A DNA stretch of 64,000 nucleotides from Nevskiaceae bacterium (GCA_004298465.1 SCRT01000018.1:124001-188000), one strand, 5' to 3'. Positions 19,343-30,599 are shown, counted from the first letter of the stretch. The notes: generated by a model not told the origin, from the sequence alone. Translations and numbers: made by a program.

Positions 19343-20548
19343 ATGCAAAAGAACCCGCTGCACCCGAATCCCGCTGAAAAAGGCTGGGGCCCCGCGACAC
19401 TCGCGGTCCGTGCCTGTGAACCGCGTGGCGAATTCCGCGAACATTCCGCGCCCATCTACGCCACCTCCTCATTCCTGTTCGATAACGCCGAGCAGATGGC
19501 GGAAGTATTCGCCGGCCACGAGCCGGGCTACGTCTATTCGCGCTTCGTCAACCCCACCGTGCGCGCCTTCGAAGACCGGCTGGCGGCGATGGAAGGCGGC
19601 GAAGCCTGCGTCGCCACCGGCAGCGGCATGGGTGCGATCCTGTCCACCTGCCTGGCATTGCTCAAGGCTGGCGACCACATCCTGGCTTCGCGCACTATCT
19701 TCGGTTCTACCATCGGCCTGTTCGACCGCATTCTCGGCAAGTTCGGCGTTGAAACGAGTTTCGTCGACCCGACCGAACTCGATGCCTGGCGCGCCGGCCT
19801 GCGCTCGAATACCCGGCTGCTGTTCGTGGAAACGCCCAGCAATCCATTGCTGCGCATTGCCGACATCACGGGTCTTGCAGACATCGCCCACGGTGCCGGC
19901 GCGCTGCTGATGGTGGACAACTGCTTCCTCACGCCGGTGCTTCAGCAGCCGATCAAGCTCGGCGCCGACCTCGTCATCCATTCCGCCACGAAGTACATCG
20001 ACGGGCAGGGGCGTTGTGTCGGCGGTGCAGTCGTCGGCAGCAACGCCGTGGTGGGCGACGAAGTATTCCGTTTCCTGCGCACCGCCGGCGTCAGCTTGTC
20101 GCCGTTCAACGCCTGGGTATTCCTCAAGGGGCTGGAAACGCTCCCGCTGCGCATGCGTGCGCACTGCGACAGCGCCGCCAAGCTCGCGGCGTGGCTGCGC
20201 AGCCATCCGCAAGTCGAGCGCGTCTACTACCTGGGCCTGCCGGACGACCCACAGCACGCATTGGCCTGCAAGCAGCAGAGCGGCTTCGGCGGGCTCGTGT
20301 CCTTCGACGTGAAAGGCGGCCGCGACGCGGCATGGCACGTGATCAACGCCTGCCGCCTGCTGTCCGTCACCTCCAATCTCGGTGATACCCGTACCACCAT
20401 CACGCACCCGGCCAGCACTACGCATGCCCGCATTACCGAGGCAGCACGGCAGGCCGCCGGCATTGGCCAAGGCTTGCTGCGCGTGTCCGTCGGGCTGGAA
20501 GACATCGACGACGTCATCACCGACCTGCAGCGCGGGCTGGGTGGCTGA
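19343..20548 (+). CDS. metZ: O-succinylhomoserine sulfhydrylase
   Basis: PLP enzyme of the Cys/Met metabolism family that makes homocysteine directly from O-succinylhomoserine and sulfide. 401 residues from ATG 19343. PLP-binding features are YSRFVNPT, GSGMGAI and the Schiff-base lysine in HSATKYIDGQGR (about residue 212). The C-terminal TRTTITHPASTTHA is typical of MetZ. The gene order purF-metZ is shared with Pseudomonas and related gammaproteobacteria, which supports MetZ over the similar MetB or cystathionine lyases. Confidence 0.9.
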   Translation: MQKNPLHPNPAEKGWGPATLAVRACEPRGEFREHSAPIYATSSFLFDNAEQMAEVFAGHEPGYVYSRFVNPTVRAFEDRLAAMEGGEACVATGSGMGAILSTCLALLKAGDHILASRTIFGSTIGLFDRILGKFGVETSFVDPTELDAWRAGLRSNTRLLFVETPSNPLLRIADITGLADIAHGAGALLMVDNCFLTPVLQQPIKLGADLVIHSATKYIDGQGRCVGGAVVGSNAVVGDEVFRFLRTAGVSLSPFNAWVFLKGLETLPLRMRAHCDSAAKLAAWLRSHPQVERVYYLGLPDDPQHALACKQQSGFGGLVSFDVKGGRDAAWHVINACRLLSVTSNLGDTRTTITHPASTTHARITEAARQAAGIGQGLLRVSVGLEDIDDVITDLQRGLGG

Positions 20549-20550
20549 GG

Positions 20551-21189
20551 GTGGCCGCTGCGTCACCGGCGCGGCGGCGCCTGGAAGTTGTGCTGCGCGA
20601 CACGAGTGAAAACGACCGACAGGTCGCCAACCTTGAACTGCCGCGCGCCCTGAACTTCTTCGTGACGCCGGAACGGGTGGCAACGCTGCGCCCGGCGGCG
20701 GTACTGATCGCCGTGGTCGATGATGAGGCCGGGCCTTCCATCATCCTGACGCGTCGCAGCGACGGGCTGCGCGCCCACGCCGGGCAGGTTAGCCTGCCGG
20801 GCGGGGCACGTGAAACCCAGGACGCCACATTGCGCGCCACCGCGCTGCGCGAAGCGCGCGAGGAAATTGGTCTGGCGCCGGAACGCGTGGAAGTGCTGGG
20901 CTATCTGGACGACTACCCCACCAGCAGCCGCTATCGCGTCACGCCGGTGGTGGGCTGGGTGGAGGGTGCGTTCCAGCCGCAAGCCGAAGCGCTCGAAGTG
21001 GCGGAAGTGTTCCGGGTGCCGCTCGCCGTGGTGCTCGACGCGAGCCACTATCGGCGTGCCAGCTTCGTGAGACGTGGGTTGCAATGGCCGTTCTTCCAGT
21101 TCGACCACGACGGCCATCATGTCTGGGGCGCGACCGCTGGAATGCTGTTGAACCTGTGTCGCAAGGTCGCTTCCAGCCATGACCAGTGA
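20551..21189 (+). CDS. nudL: Nudix hydrolase, CoA pyrophosphatase type
   Basis: 212-residue Nudix hydrolase predicted to cleave CoA or its oxidised forms to phosphopantetheine and 3',5'-ADP. Both family signatures are present: the CoA-specific LTRRSDGLRAHAGQVSLPGG and the Nudix box running from GGARETQD through REAREEIGL (GX5EX7REUXEEXGU). GTG 20551 begins 2 bp after metZ, and the last 11 bp overlap the MazG-like gene, so it is probably cotranscribed with both. The N-terminal 40 residues are not conserved. Confidence 0.85.
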   Translation: MAAASPARRRLEVVLRDTSENDRQVANLELPRALNFFVTPERVATLRPAAVLIAVVDDEAGPSIILTRRSDGLRAHAGQVSLPGGARETQDATLRATALREAREEIGLAPERVEVLGYLDDYPTSSRYRVTPVVGWVEGAFQPQAEALEVAEVFRVPLAVVLDASHYRRASFVRRGLQWPFFQFDHDGHHVWGATAGMLLNLCRKVASSHDQ

Positions 21190-21550
21190 ACTGAAACGTG
21201 CGCAGGCCTGCCAGTGGGTTGCGGCGGCCCAAGGCTTCGACTGGAAAGACCCGGCGGGCTTGTGGGCCAAGCTCGACGAGGAAATCGCAGAACTGCGTGC
21301 GGCGCACACGTCGGAGGAAAGAGCCGAGGAACTCGGCGATCTGCTGTTCATGGCCGTCAACCTCGCCCGGCACCTGAAAGTGGACCCCGACGCCGCGCTG
21401 ATGCAGGCCACCGACAAGTTTCAGCGCCGCTTCGCCTACGTGATGGCGGCGGACACGCTGCCCCCAATCGATGATGCCAGGCGGCTGGACGAGATGGAAG
21501 TACGCTGGCGGGTCGCCAAGCGGCTGGAGCGTGCGCGGATGAAGCCATAG
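21179..21550 (+). CDS. Single-domain MazG-like nucleotide pyrophosphohydrolase
   Basis: 123 residues, about half the length of E. coli MazG (two domains, about 263 aa), so this is a one-domain protein. The MazG metal-binding helices are visible as KLDEEIAELR (EExxE) and EELGDLLF (ExxD). Such proteins hydrolyse NTPs or dNTPs to monophosphates and remove aberrant nucleotides. Its 11-bp overlap with the Nudix gene suggests a small nucleotide/cofactor clean-up unit. It could be a C-terminal fragment of a full MazG, but no N-terminal half is encoded upstream in the same frame. Confidence 0.8.
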   Translation: MTSELKRAQACQWVAAAQGFDWKDPAGLWAKLDEEIAELRAAHTSEERAEELGDLLFMAVNLARHLKVDPDAALMQATDKFQRRFAYVMAADTLPPIDDARRLDEMEVRWRVAKRLERARMKP

Positions 21551-21927
21551 GCATATCACTTGGGGCGCGAGTGTGAGAGGGCGGATTCCGCGGCAAAACT
21601 GGTTGTGCGCAGGGGCGCTCCGACCGGTGCGTAATCAGATCGCCTGTTTTTCTTTTGTAGGAGCTTGCCTGCAAGCGACAGTTTGCACGCTACCTGTTGG
21701 ATAACCGGAGCGGCTCCAACCTAGGCCATCGTCCTGCAGGCGCCTTCCAGAGGAGGGAAATTCACGTCGCTCACGTTGGTTTGAGCGTTGGGCAGTCCGG
21801 GGTTCCATTACAATTCGTTCAATTCATGAACGGTTTGGCGCTGGCCTGCTGCCGGTTGGGATGCTGTCTGGCGAAGTGACAGGCACGTGCTGGCAGGCGA
21901 GACGTTTCGACCTTCGACAGGAACACG
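21551..21927 (+). other. 377-bp gap between mazG-like gene and ugd
   Basis: No coding sequence is supported here. It holds the REP doublet described separately (21601-21683) and the upstream region of ugd. No clear promoter hexamers were seen. The ORF at 21697-21879 has unremarkable composition and no recognisable domain. Confidence 0.6.
21601..21683. repeat. REP doublet, copy A
   Basis: Two facing palindromic units. On the plus strand, GTAGGAGCTTGCCTGCAAGC (21658-21677) is a GTAG-headed REP with its hairpin. On the minus strand, the unit around 21603-21624 reads GTCGGAGCGCCCCTGCGC. The two are about 35 bp apart and inverted, forming a BIME-like doublet. A better-preserved copy is at 26331-26414. 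REPs of this type depend on RAYT transposases in Xanthomonadales and Pseudomonas; none is in this window. Confidence 0.65.
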
Positions 21928-23133
21928 ATGAAAATTGCCATTGCTGGCGTCGGCTATGTCGGGCTTTCCAATGCCATGCTGCTGGCGCAGCACAATGAAG
22001 TGATTGCGCTCGACGTGGTGGCGGAGAAGGTGGAGCGGCTGAACCGCGGCGAATCGCCGATCGTGGATACCGAGATCAGCCAATACCTGCGCCGCGACAC
22101 CACGCATTTCCGCGCCACACTCGACCCGGCACAGGCCTATGCCGAAGCGGAGTTCGTGGTCGTCGCGACGCCGACGAATTACGACACACGTACGAACCAC
22201 TTCGATACGTCCAGCGTCGAGGCGGTGGTGGAAGACGTGGTGGCGCTGAATCCCCGGGCTGCGATCGTCATCAAGTCCACGGTGCCGGTGGGCTATACGG
22301 CGGCGCTGAACCAGCGGCTCATGGAACGCTTCCCCACTCGGCGGGACAACCCGGTGATGTTTTCGCCGGAATTCCTGCGCGAAGGCAAGGCACTGTACGA
22401 CTGCCTCTACCCCAGTCGCATCATCGTCGGCGCGCAGGGCGACCGCACCCGGCGATTTGCGGAGTTGTTGAAACAGGCTGCGCTCAAGCCGGATGTGCCG
22501 GTGCTGTTCACCGACAGCACGGAAGCGGAAGCCGTCAAGCTGTTTTCCAACACCTACCTCGCCATGCGCGTGGCGTATTTCAACGAGCTGGACACCTACT
22601 GCGCCATCAACGGACTGAACTCCGGCCAAGTGATCGAAGGCGTAGGGCTGGATCCGCGCATCGGGGCCCACTACAACAATCCCAGCTTCGGCTATGGCGG
22701 CTACTGCCTGCCGAAGGACACGAAACAGCTGTTGGCGAACTACGATCGGGTGCCAAACAACCTGATTCGCGCTGTCGTGGATGCCAACCGCACGCGCAAG
22801 GATTTCATCGCGGACGACATCCTGCGGCGGCTCGCCACCTGCGACGGCACGCCCGTCGTCGGTATCTACCGGCTCGTGATGAAGGCCGGTTCCGACAACT
22901 TCCGTGCCTCGGCCATCCAGGGCATCATGAAACGGCTGAAGGCCAAGGGCATCGAAGTGGTTGTCTACGAACCGGTGCTGAAGGACAGCCTGTTTTTCCA
23001 TTCCCGTGTCATCAACGATTTGGCGGCGTTCAAGCGCGCCAGCCGGCTCATCGTGGCCAATCGCGTGACAGACGAAATCCGCGACGTGATGGAAAAGCTC
23101 TACACCCGCGACCTGTTCCACGGCGATGCTTGA
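21928..23133 (+). CDS. ugd: UDP-glucose 6-dehydrogenase
   Basis: Oxidises UDP-glucose to UDP-glucuronate with two NAD+. 401 residues, matching the short E. coli Ugd form. The N-terminal Rossmann motif is GVGYVG (7-12). The catalytic cysteine lies in [12 protein letters not shown] (about residue 257). The substrate-binding helix [18 protein letters not shown] joins the two halves. It is followed 33 bp later by a UDP-sugar epimerase, so the two likely make UDP-galacturonate for surface polysaccharide or LPS. A predicted start of transcription was not found. Confidence 0.94.
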   Translation: MKIAIAGVGYVGLSNAMLLAQHNEVIALDVVAEKVERLNRGESPIVDTEISQYLRRDTTHFRATLDPAQAYAEAEFVVVATPTNYDTRTNHFDTSSVEAVVEDVVALNPRAAIVIKSTVPVGYTAALNQRLMERFPTRRDNPVMFSPEFLREGKALYDCLYPSRIIVGAQGDRTRRFAELLKQAALKPDVPVLFTDSTEAEAVKLFSNTYLAMRVAYFNELDTYCAINGLNSGQVIEGVGLDPRIGAHYNNPSFGYGGYCLPKDTKQLLANYDRVPNNLIRAVVDANRTRKDFIADDILRRLATCDGTPVVGIYRLVMKAGSDNFRASAIQGIMKRLKAKGIEVVVYEPVLKDSLFFHSRVINDLAAFKRASRLIVANRVTDEIRDVMEKLYTRDLFHGDA

Positions 23134-23166
23134 AGCCGGGCAGGGTGGCTTGAGGATGGAACACAC

Positions 23167-24165
23167 ATGAAATATCTCATCACCGGCGCAGCCGGTTTCA
23201 TCGGCATGTATGTCGCGCAGCGTCTGCTGGAAGCCGGCCACGACGTGGTGGGGTTGGACAACCTCAACGATTATTACGAACCAGCGCTGAAGGACTGGCG
23301 CCTGCGGCAGCTGCAGCCGCACGATCGTTTCCACTTCGTGAAGCAGGATTTGGCCGACCGCGATGGCATGGCGGCGCTGTTCAAGGCCGAGCAGTTCCAG
23401 CGCGTCATCCACCTCGCCGCACAGGCCGGCGTGCGCTATTCCATCCAGAACCCGTTCGCCTACGCGGACAGCAACCTCGTCGGTTTTCTGGCCGTGCTGG
23501 AGGGCTGCCGCCACAACGGGGTCGAACATCTCGTGTACGCATCCTCGAGCTCCGTGTACGGCATGAACGCGAAGATTCCATTTGCCGAGGATGACCGCGT
23601 CGACAATCCGGTTTCGCTCTACGCCGCCACCAAGAAGGCGAACGAGCTGATGGCGCACGCCTACGCCAAGCTCTACCGCATTCCGTTGACCGGCCTGCGC
23701 TTCTTCACCGTCTACGGCCCGGCCGGGCGGCCGGATATGGCGCCGTGGCTGTTCACCGAGGCGATCCTGAACGGCCAGCCGATCAAGGTCTTCAATCACG
23801 GCCGCATGCAGCGCGACTTCACGTACATCGACGACATCGTCGAAGGCGTGATTCGCATCCAGGACGTCATTCCGCAGGGCGAGATTCCCTGTGCACTGTT
23901 CAACATCGGCAACAACGAACCGATCCAGCTTGCGCGCTTCATCGAAGCCATCGAAGCCGCTACCGGCAAGACCGCCGAGAAGGTGATGCTGGGCATGCAG
24001 TCCGGCGACGTGGAGCGCACGTTTGCCGACACCTCGCGGCTGGAGGCTGCGGTGGGCTACAAGCCGCAAACCCAGATCGAGGATGGCATCCGGTGTTTCG
24101 TAGACTGGTATCGAGCCTATCGCGCCGGCCAGCCGAAGCAGAAAGCTGGTGCGGGAAGCCGCTGA
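23167..24165 (+). CDS. UDP-glucuronate 4-epimerase family protein
   Basis: 332-residue extended short-chain dehydrogenase. It has TGAAGFIG (GxxGxxG, residues 6-13), the catalytic S/T with SSSVYG (about 126-131) and YAATKKANE (YxxxK, about 155-159). RFFTVYGPAGRPDMAP is characteristic of UDP-glucuronate epimerases, which convert UDP-GlcA to UDP-GalA. Placement directly after ugd fits that substrate. A UDP-glucose or UDP-GlcNAc epimerase cannot be excluded without comparison. Confidence 0.85.
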   Translation: MKYLITGAAGFIGMYVAQRLLEAGHDVVGLDNLNDYYEPALKDWRLRQLQPHDRFHFVKQDLADRDGMAALFKAEQFQRVIHLAAQAGVRYSIQNPFAYADSNLVGFLAVLEGCRHNGVEHLVYASSSSVYGMNAKIPFAEDDRVDNPVSLYAATKKANELMAHAYAKLYRIPLTGLRFFTVYGPAGRPDMAPWLFTEAILNGQPIKVFNHGRMQRDFTYIDDIVEGVIRIQDVIPQGEIPCALFNIGNNEPIQLARFIEAIEAATGKTAEKVMLGMQSGDVERTFADTSRLEAAVGYKPQTQIEDGIRCFVDWYRAYRAGQPKQKAGAGSR

Positions 24166-24189
24166 GCGGCCTGCCGGCATACTGCCCCC

Positions 24190-25260
24190 ATGCCGAAACG
24201 CCTGCCTGCCCCGAATCCGCCCGCTCCGAAATCGCCGACTCCGAAATCGGGAGTCCCATTCGTTACCCTGACAAGCTGGGTACGGGCGGCCGTGCACTGC
24301 GGCATCGACATCGAGGCGGTGTTCCGGGAAGTACGGATCCCGACCGACCTGATGCACCTGGAAACCGCAATGGTGGATGGCGCGAGGTTGGTGGCGCTGA
24401 TGGACGCCTGTGTGGCAGCTGCCGCGCGCGCCGGCAGTGCCGAGCATTTTCCTTTTGTGTTGGGTGACAGCTTTGTGTTCGACTATCTGCCGGACCTTGG
24501 CACGTTCATCGAGACGGCGCCGACGCTGCGTGCCGCGGCACGGGTGTTCGACTGGCTGCCGCGTTTCGTCAATCCGGCGGTCCAGGCCCAGGTGGTGGAA
24601 GACGGTGCGGTGGCGCGCATCCTGCTCGTTGATCGCATGGGCGTGGCGCCGCCCTACATCATGGAATCGTGGGTCGCGAGCGTGGTGAAGTTCGGGCGGC
24701 TGCTGATGCGTTCCGACGGTGACTTCAAGCGCTTGTGCTTCCGTTACCCACCACCCGCATGGGCGTCGGTCTACGAACGCTTTTTTCATGTTCCAGTAGT
24801 TTTCGGTCATCCACATTTCGCACTGGATTTCGATGCTGTATTGCTGGACGCACCGCGTCGCGGCGCGTTCCCGGCACTGCACGAACAGGCGCGGCTGCGC
24901 ATCGAGCAACGCGCCGCCGAGTTCACCGGCGGGCTGGACCTCGCGTCATTGGTGGAGCGGGTGCTGGTCCGGCAGCCGCAACTTCTGCAGCACGGCATGG
25001 GTGCAGTCGCTGCAGCACTGAAGCTACATCCGCGCACGCTCCAGCGCCGTCTCGCTGCGCGTGGGCAATGCTATGCGGACGTCGCTTCTCGCGTGCGCTA
25101 CCGGCTGGCGATGCAGGCGCTGGATGGGGCAGGGGCCGATCTCGACGCGCTTGGCAGGCAACTGGGGTTTTCCGGCCGCCGCAGCTTCACACGCGCCTTC
25201 GTCCGCTGGAGCGGCATGACGCCGGCCGCATATCGTGAACATCGACCGGCGCACGAATGA
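24190..25260 (+). CDS. AraC-family transcriptional regulator
   Basis: 356 residues. The N-terminal part (about 25-215) resembles the arabinose-binding-like domain found in OruR/ArgR-type AraC regulators (sequence TSWVRAAVHCGIDIEAVF). The C-terminal 100 residues form the double HTH (AAALKLHPRTLQRRLAARGQ and the second helix LGRQLGFSGRRSFTRAFVRW). The extreme N-terminus is Pro/Lys-rich (MPKRLPAPNPPAPKSPTPKS) and could be trimmed by a later start. The co-oriented downstream gene encodes a ferritin-like metal hydrolase, a pairing often seen, so it is the likely target. An inverted repeat at 25285 lies between them. Confidence 0.88.
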   Translation: MPKRLPAPNPPAPKSPTPKSGVPFVTLTSWVRAAVHCGIDIEAVFREVRIPTDLMHLETAMVDGARLVALMDACVAAAARAGSAEHFPFVLGDSFVFDYLPDLGTFIETAPTLRAAARVFDWLPRFVNPAVQAQVVEDGAVARILLVDRMGVAPPYIMESWVASVVKFGRLLMRSDGDFKRLCFRYPPPAWASVYERFFHVPVVFGHPHFALDFDAVLLDAPRRGAFPALHEQARLRIEQRAAEFTGGLDLASLVERVLVRQPQLLQHGMGAVAAALKLHPRTLQRRLAARGQCYADVASRVRYRLAMQALDGAGADLDALGRQLGFSGRRSFTRAFVRWSGMTPAAYREHRPAHE

Positions 25261-25284
25261 TGGCATGGGCTGGAGGCGACGCTA

Positions 25285-25307
25285 TTGTGTCGTCTAATGT
25301 CACACAA
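25285..25307. promoter_or_regulatory. Inverted repeat upstream of the metal-dependent hydrolase
   Basis: TTGTGT at 25285-25290 and ACACAA at 25302-25307 are separated by 11 bp, about two helical turns centre to centre, in the 105-bp gap after the AraC regulator. It is a plausible operator for that regulator. No experimental motif is known to me. Confidence 0.3.
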
Positions 25308-25365
25308 GGTCGCTACTTGTCATGGGTGGCAGGCTGGGCGCGGGCTACAGTGAAGCGTCTTCATC

Positions 25366-26253
25366 ATGAGAACTGCCATGGCTGCCCGTATCCACAAACC
25401 CGACAAGATCATACCGCGCGTGGGGCTGGAATTCGACCTCGACGCGCCCGACATTCCGCGCTACTGGCTCGATGGCGATGCGTTCAAGACGCGTTTTTTC
25501 GACGCCCAGTCGATCCTGTTCCCGGAGGGCGAAAAATTCTTCATCGCCTGCGTACGCGACTACAAGGACCGCATCTCCGACCCTGAGCTGCTGCAGCAGG
25601 TCGCAGCTTTCACGATGCAGGAAGGCCAGCATGGCCAGGTGCACACGAAGTTCAACAATCGGTTGAAAGGGCAGGGTATTCGCGTCGACCACATTGTCGA
25701 AAATGAGAAGAACATCCTGTTCAAGCGCTTTCGGGGGCGGCTGCCGAAGGTCTACACGCTGGCGCTGACCGCGGCGGCGGAGCACATGACGGCGACCATG
25801 GCGCACGGCTTTTTCCGCCACGGGCTGCTGGAAAAGGCCGACCCCCGCATTCGGGCCATCTATGCGTGGCACGCCGTCGAGGAGATCGAACACAAGGCGG
25901 TGGCCTTCGACGTGTTCCAGAAGATCGCGGGTGGCGGTTATTTCGTCCGCATTACCGCGATGCTGCAGGAAAGCATCATGTTCCCGCTGCACGTCTTTCT
26001 CATCATGCGGCACATGTTCGACGTGGATGGCATCCACGGTGCAGCGCGGGTACGGCTGTGGGCGCGCGGGCTGTGGTGGCTGTACGGGCCGCGGGGGCTG
26101 TATATGCGCGTGATGCCGCACTACCTCAGCTACTTTCTGCCGGGCTTCCACCCGTGGAAATACGGGCAGATGGAAAGCTACGAGCAGTGGACGCAACAGT
26201 TCGCCGCAACCGGCGACCCCGTTTCTGCCGGGGGCGCACTGAAAGCGGCGTGA
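25366..26253 (+). CDS. Predicted metal-dependent hydrolase (PF10118-like)
   Basis: 295-residue protein resembling the 'predicted metal-dependent hydrolase' family PF10118. Metal ligands typical of a ferritin-like di-iron four-helix bundle are visible: EGEKFF (about 50), MQEGQHGQVH (about 84-93), AAAEHMTA (about 135) and AVEEIEHK (about 168-175). A hydrophobic segment follows (about 195-215) and may associate with the membrane. A second ATG four codons downstream (25378) is possible. The upstream AraC regulator probably controls it. The substrate is unknown; the family is common in hydrocarbon/lipid-using bacteria. Confidence 0.82.
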   Translation: MRTAMAARIHKPDKIIPRVGLEFDLDAPDIPRYWLDGDAFKTRFFDAQSILFPEGEKFFIACVRDYKDRISDPELLQQVAAFTMQEGQHGQVHTKFNNRLKGQGIRVDHIVENEKNILFKRFRGRLPKVYTLALTAAAEHMTATMAHGFFRHGLLEKADPRIRAIYAWHAVEEIEHKAVAFDVFQKIAGGGYFVRITAMLQESIMFPLHVFLIMRHMFDVDGIHGAARVRLWARGLWWLYGPRGLYMRVMPHYLSYFLPGFHPWKYGQMESYEQWTQQFAATGDPVSAGGALKAA

Positions 26254-26584
26254 TGTGCGGGTGAGGGGTGAAGCGGGGGTGGGTGGCAAGTAAACGGTGA
26301 ACGGTAAGCGGCAGGGAAAGCCGTACTGCAACAGGTCGCGGGCAGGCCCACTCCTACCGGTGCCAACCCATGCGCATTCCTCTCTTGTGCAGGAGCCCGC
26401 TTGCGGGCGACCTTACTTGTCACCCTGTGGCCGCGTAGCGGATCTCAGGATCTATGTCCGAGCTTGCTGCCACTCAGGTGTGGATTCTGCGACTCGTTGT
26501 GTTTCCGCAGAATGACAAGGGTCTGGAGTGGTATTTGCCATTCGACGTTGCCGCGGCTTGCGCCAATTCGCACCAGGATTCTGC
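26254..26584 (+). other. 331-bp gap between hydrolase and parA
   Basis: No gene is supported. It contains the REP doublet (26331-26414) and an inverted repeat, ATTCTGCG at 26484-26491 with CGCAGAAT at 26506-26513, which lies between the convergent hydrolase and parA genes and might terminate either. Confidence 0.55.
26331..26414. repeat. REP doublet, copy B
   Basis: The minus-strand unit at 26331-26357 reads GTAGGAGTGGGCCTGCCCGC plus GACC, a textbook GTAG-type REP with a clear hairpin. About 30 bp away a plus-strand unit (26388-26412) reads GCAGGAGCCCGCTTGCGGGC plus GACC. The spacer and the flanking CCGGTGC resemble those of copy A at 21601, so the two doublets are related. Confidence 0.72.
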
Positions 26585-27355
26585 CTAGCTCGTGGCACCG
26601 GCTAGGTGGTCGTACAACTGCTGGTATTCCAGCGTGACCCGATGGCTTGGCGCCATGTGGATCAGCGGTGTCTGGCATTCGTGCGATTCGCGAATCTTGA
26701 CTGAACTGGATAGCGGCGGGTCGAGTACCGGGCGGCCTTCGGCTTTCAGTTCGGCTACCAGCCGCACCGGCAGCTTTGCGCGTGACTGGTACTGGTTGAT
26801 GATGATGCCCTCGATCTCCAGCGCCTCGTTGTGGTCGGCACGCAGTTCCTGGATGTTGTCCAGCAGCGTGTACAGCGCCTGGCGCGAGAAGGCGTCGCAG
26901 TCGAAGGGAATGAGGCAGCGATCCGCGGCGATCAGGGCCGAACGGCTGTAGAAGTTGAAGGCCGGCGGTGTATCGATCCACACCGCGTCGTAGCCTGTCA
27001 GACGGTCCAGCGCCTGTCTGAGCTTGCGCACTTTCTGCTTCGTTTCCAGCTTGACCTGCATTTCCTCCAGCCGCGGGTCGGCGGCTACCACGTCCAGCCC
27101 CTCGAAGCGGGTGGACACCGCGTAACTGGAAAACGGCGGTGTCTGCAACGAGAAGCCGAGCGTGGACTCGAAAAAGTCTGCGGCATTGCGGCCCGGGCGG
27201 TCATTGCCCAGCAGGTACTGGCTCAGGTTGCCTTGTACGTCGAGGTCGATGGCGAGCGTGCGCAGTCCGCACGCCGCCGACAGCGCCGCAAGGTTGGCCA
27301 CCATCGTGGTCTTGCCGACTCCACCTTTCTGGTTGAACACGACACGTCGCAGCAT
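26585..27355 (-). CDS. Orphan ParA/Soj-family ATPase
   Basis: 256-residue deviant Walker ATPase. The N-terminus MLRRVVFNQKGGVGKTT contains the deviant Walker A (KGGVGKTT) with the signature lysine; IDLDVQGNLSQYLLG is the A' region and DAVWIDTPPAF is Walker B. The family positions chromosomes, plasmids or large protein assemblies by ATP-driven cycling. No parB, parS or cargo gene is adjacent; the neighbours are aconitase and a REP doublet. The cargo is therefore unknown. The product is not MinD, because it lacks a C-terminal amphipathic helix of MinD type. Confidence 0.85.
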   Translation of the reverse strand: MLRRVVFNQKGGVGKTTMVANLAALSAACGLRTLAIDLDVQGNLSQYLLGNDRPGRNAADFFESTLGFSLQTPPFSSYAVSTRFEGLDVVAADPRLEEMQVKLETKQKVRKLRQALDRLTGYDAVWIDTPPAFNFYSRSALIAADRCLIPFDCDAFSRQALYTLLDNIQELRADHNEALEIEGIIINQYQSRAKLPVRLVAELKAEGRPVLDPPLSSSVKIRESHECQTPLIHMAPSHRVTLEYQQLYDHLAGATS

Positions 27356-27380
27356 GGGAGCCTCTGAATCAGTTCGATTT

Positions 27381-27412
27381 GAAAAATGAAAAGGGCGGCC
27401 TTGCGACCGCCC
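27381..27412 (-). terminator. Rho-independent terminator after acnA
   Basis: On the minus strand GGGCGG-TCGCAAGG-CCGCCC is followed by TTTTCATTTTTC, starting 34 bp after the acnA stop. It lies in the gap before parA. Confidence 0.85.
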
Positions 27413-27445
27413 CCTTGTTTCTCGCAGTGCTTGCGAAAGCTGCGT

Positions 27446-30124
<2,679 letters not shown>

Positions 30125-30202
30125 GTGCGACTCCTGGTACGTGAAAGAGACCCCGCGTAACCCATCATGGCGCGCCGGGCAATGAAAAAAAGAATGGCTG
30201 CA

Positions 30203-30208
30203 ATTATA
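30203..30208 (-). promoter_or_regulatory. Candidate -10 element for acnA
   Basis: On the minus strand a perfect TATAAT lies about 80 bp upstream of the acnA ATG. The -35 region is not convincing. The 199-bp gap to the CDGSH gene also holds two hairpins, ACAGGCAA/TTGCCTGT (30245-30266) and CCCAGGG/CCCTGGG (30295-30314), downstream of that gene. Confidence 0.45.
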
Positions 30209-30323
30209 ACGGAGCGATCCGCCATCACACCCGCGTTCCGGCCCACAGGCAACAAAGCTTGCCTGTTTCAGGGGCCTTCAGCTCGCCGGATACCCCCAGG
30301 GGCCATGCCCTGGGAGCCGTTTC

Positions 30324-30572
30324 TCAGGCCGGCGGCAGCTTGTTGTGTGTCCCGTCGCACATCGGTTCGTGTTTCGTGTGCTTGCAACCACACAGCCACA
30401 CGCGCTCCGACTTCTCGGCCGTGAACTTCAACGGGCGGAATTCCGTGGTCTTGTGCGAGCCATCGCAGAACGGTTGGCTCTTGCTCAGCCCGCAACGACA
30501 CCACCAGTAGTCCTTGCCCGCTTCCACATCCACCGCATACGGGCTGCGCTGCGCGATAACCGGTTCCGCCAT
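30324..30572 (-). CDS. Tandem CDGSH iron-sulfur domain protein
   Basis: 82-residue protein with two CDGSH motifs (C-x-C-x2-S/T-x3-P-x-C-D-G-S/T-H): CRCGLSKSQPFCDGSH (about 25-40) and CGCKHTKHEPMCDGTH (about 61-76). Each should bind a 2Fe-2S cluster with three Cys and one His, as in MitoNEET and the MiNT-type proteins. It probably acts in iron-sulfur or redox transfer; the partner is unknown. It sits between tRNA-Arg and aconitase, both on the same strand, and aconitase is itself an Fe-S enzyme. Confidence 0.9.
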   Translation of the reverse strand: MAEPVIAQRSPYAVDVEAGKDYWWCRCGLSKSQPFCDGSHKTTEFRPLKFTAEKSERVWLCGCKHTKHEPMCDGTHNKLPPA

Positions 30573-30599
30573 TTTCCTGTCTCCGTCTGATTTCTGGAC

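Noticed and set aside
21808-24909. A 1,033-codon open frame on the minus strand across ugd, the epimerase and part of the AraC gene
   Set aside because: It is antisense to well-recognised genes, starts inside the AraC regulator, shows no domain, and is expected from high-GC codon bias. A similar 814-codon antisense frame over acnA (27716-30160) was rejected for the same reason.
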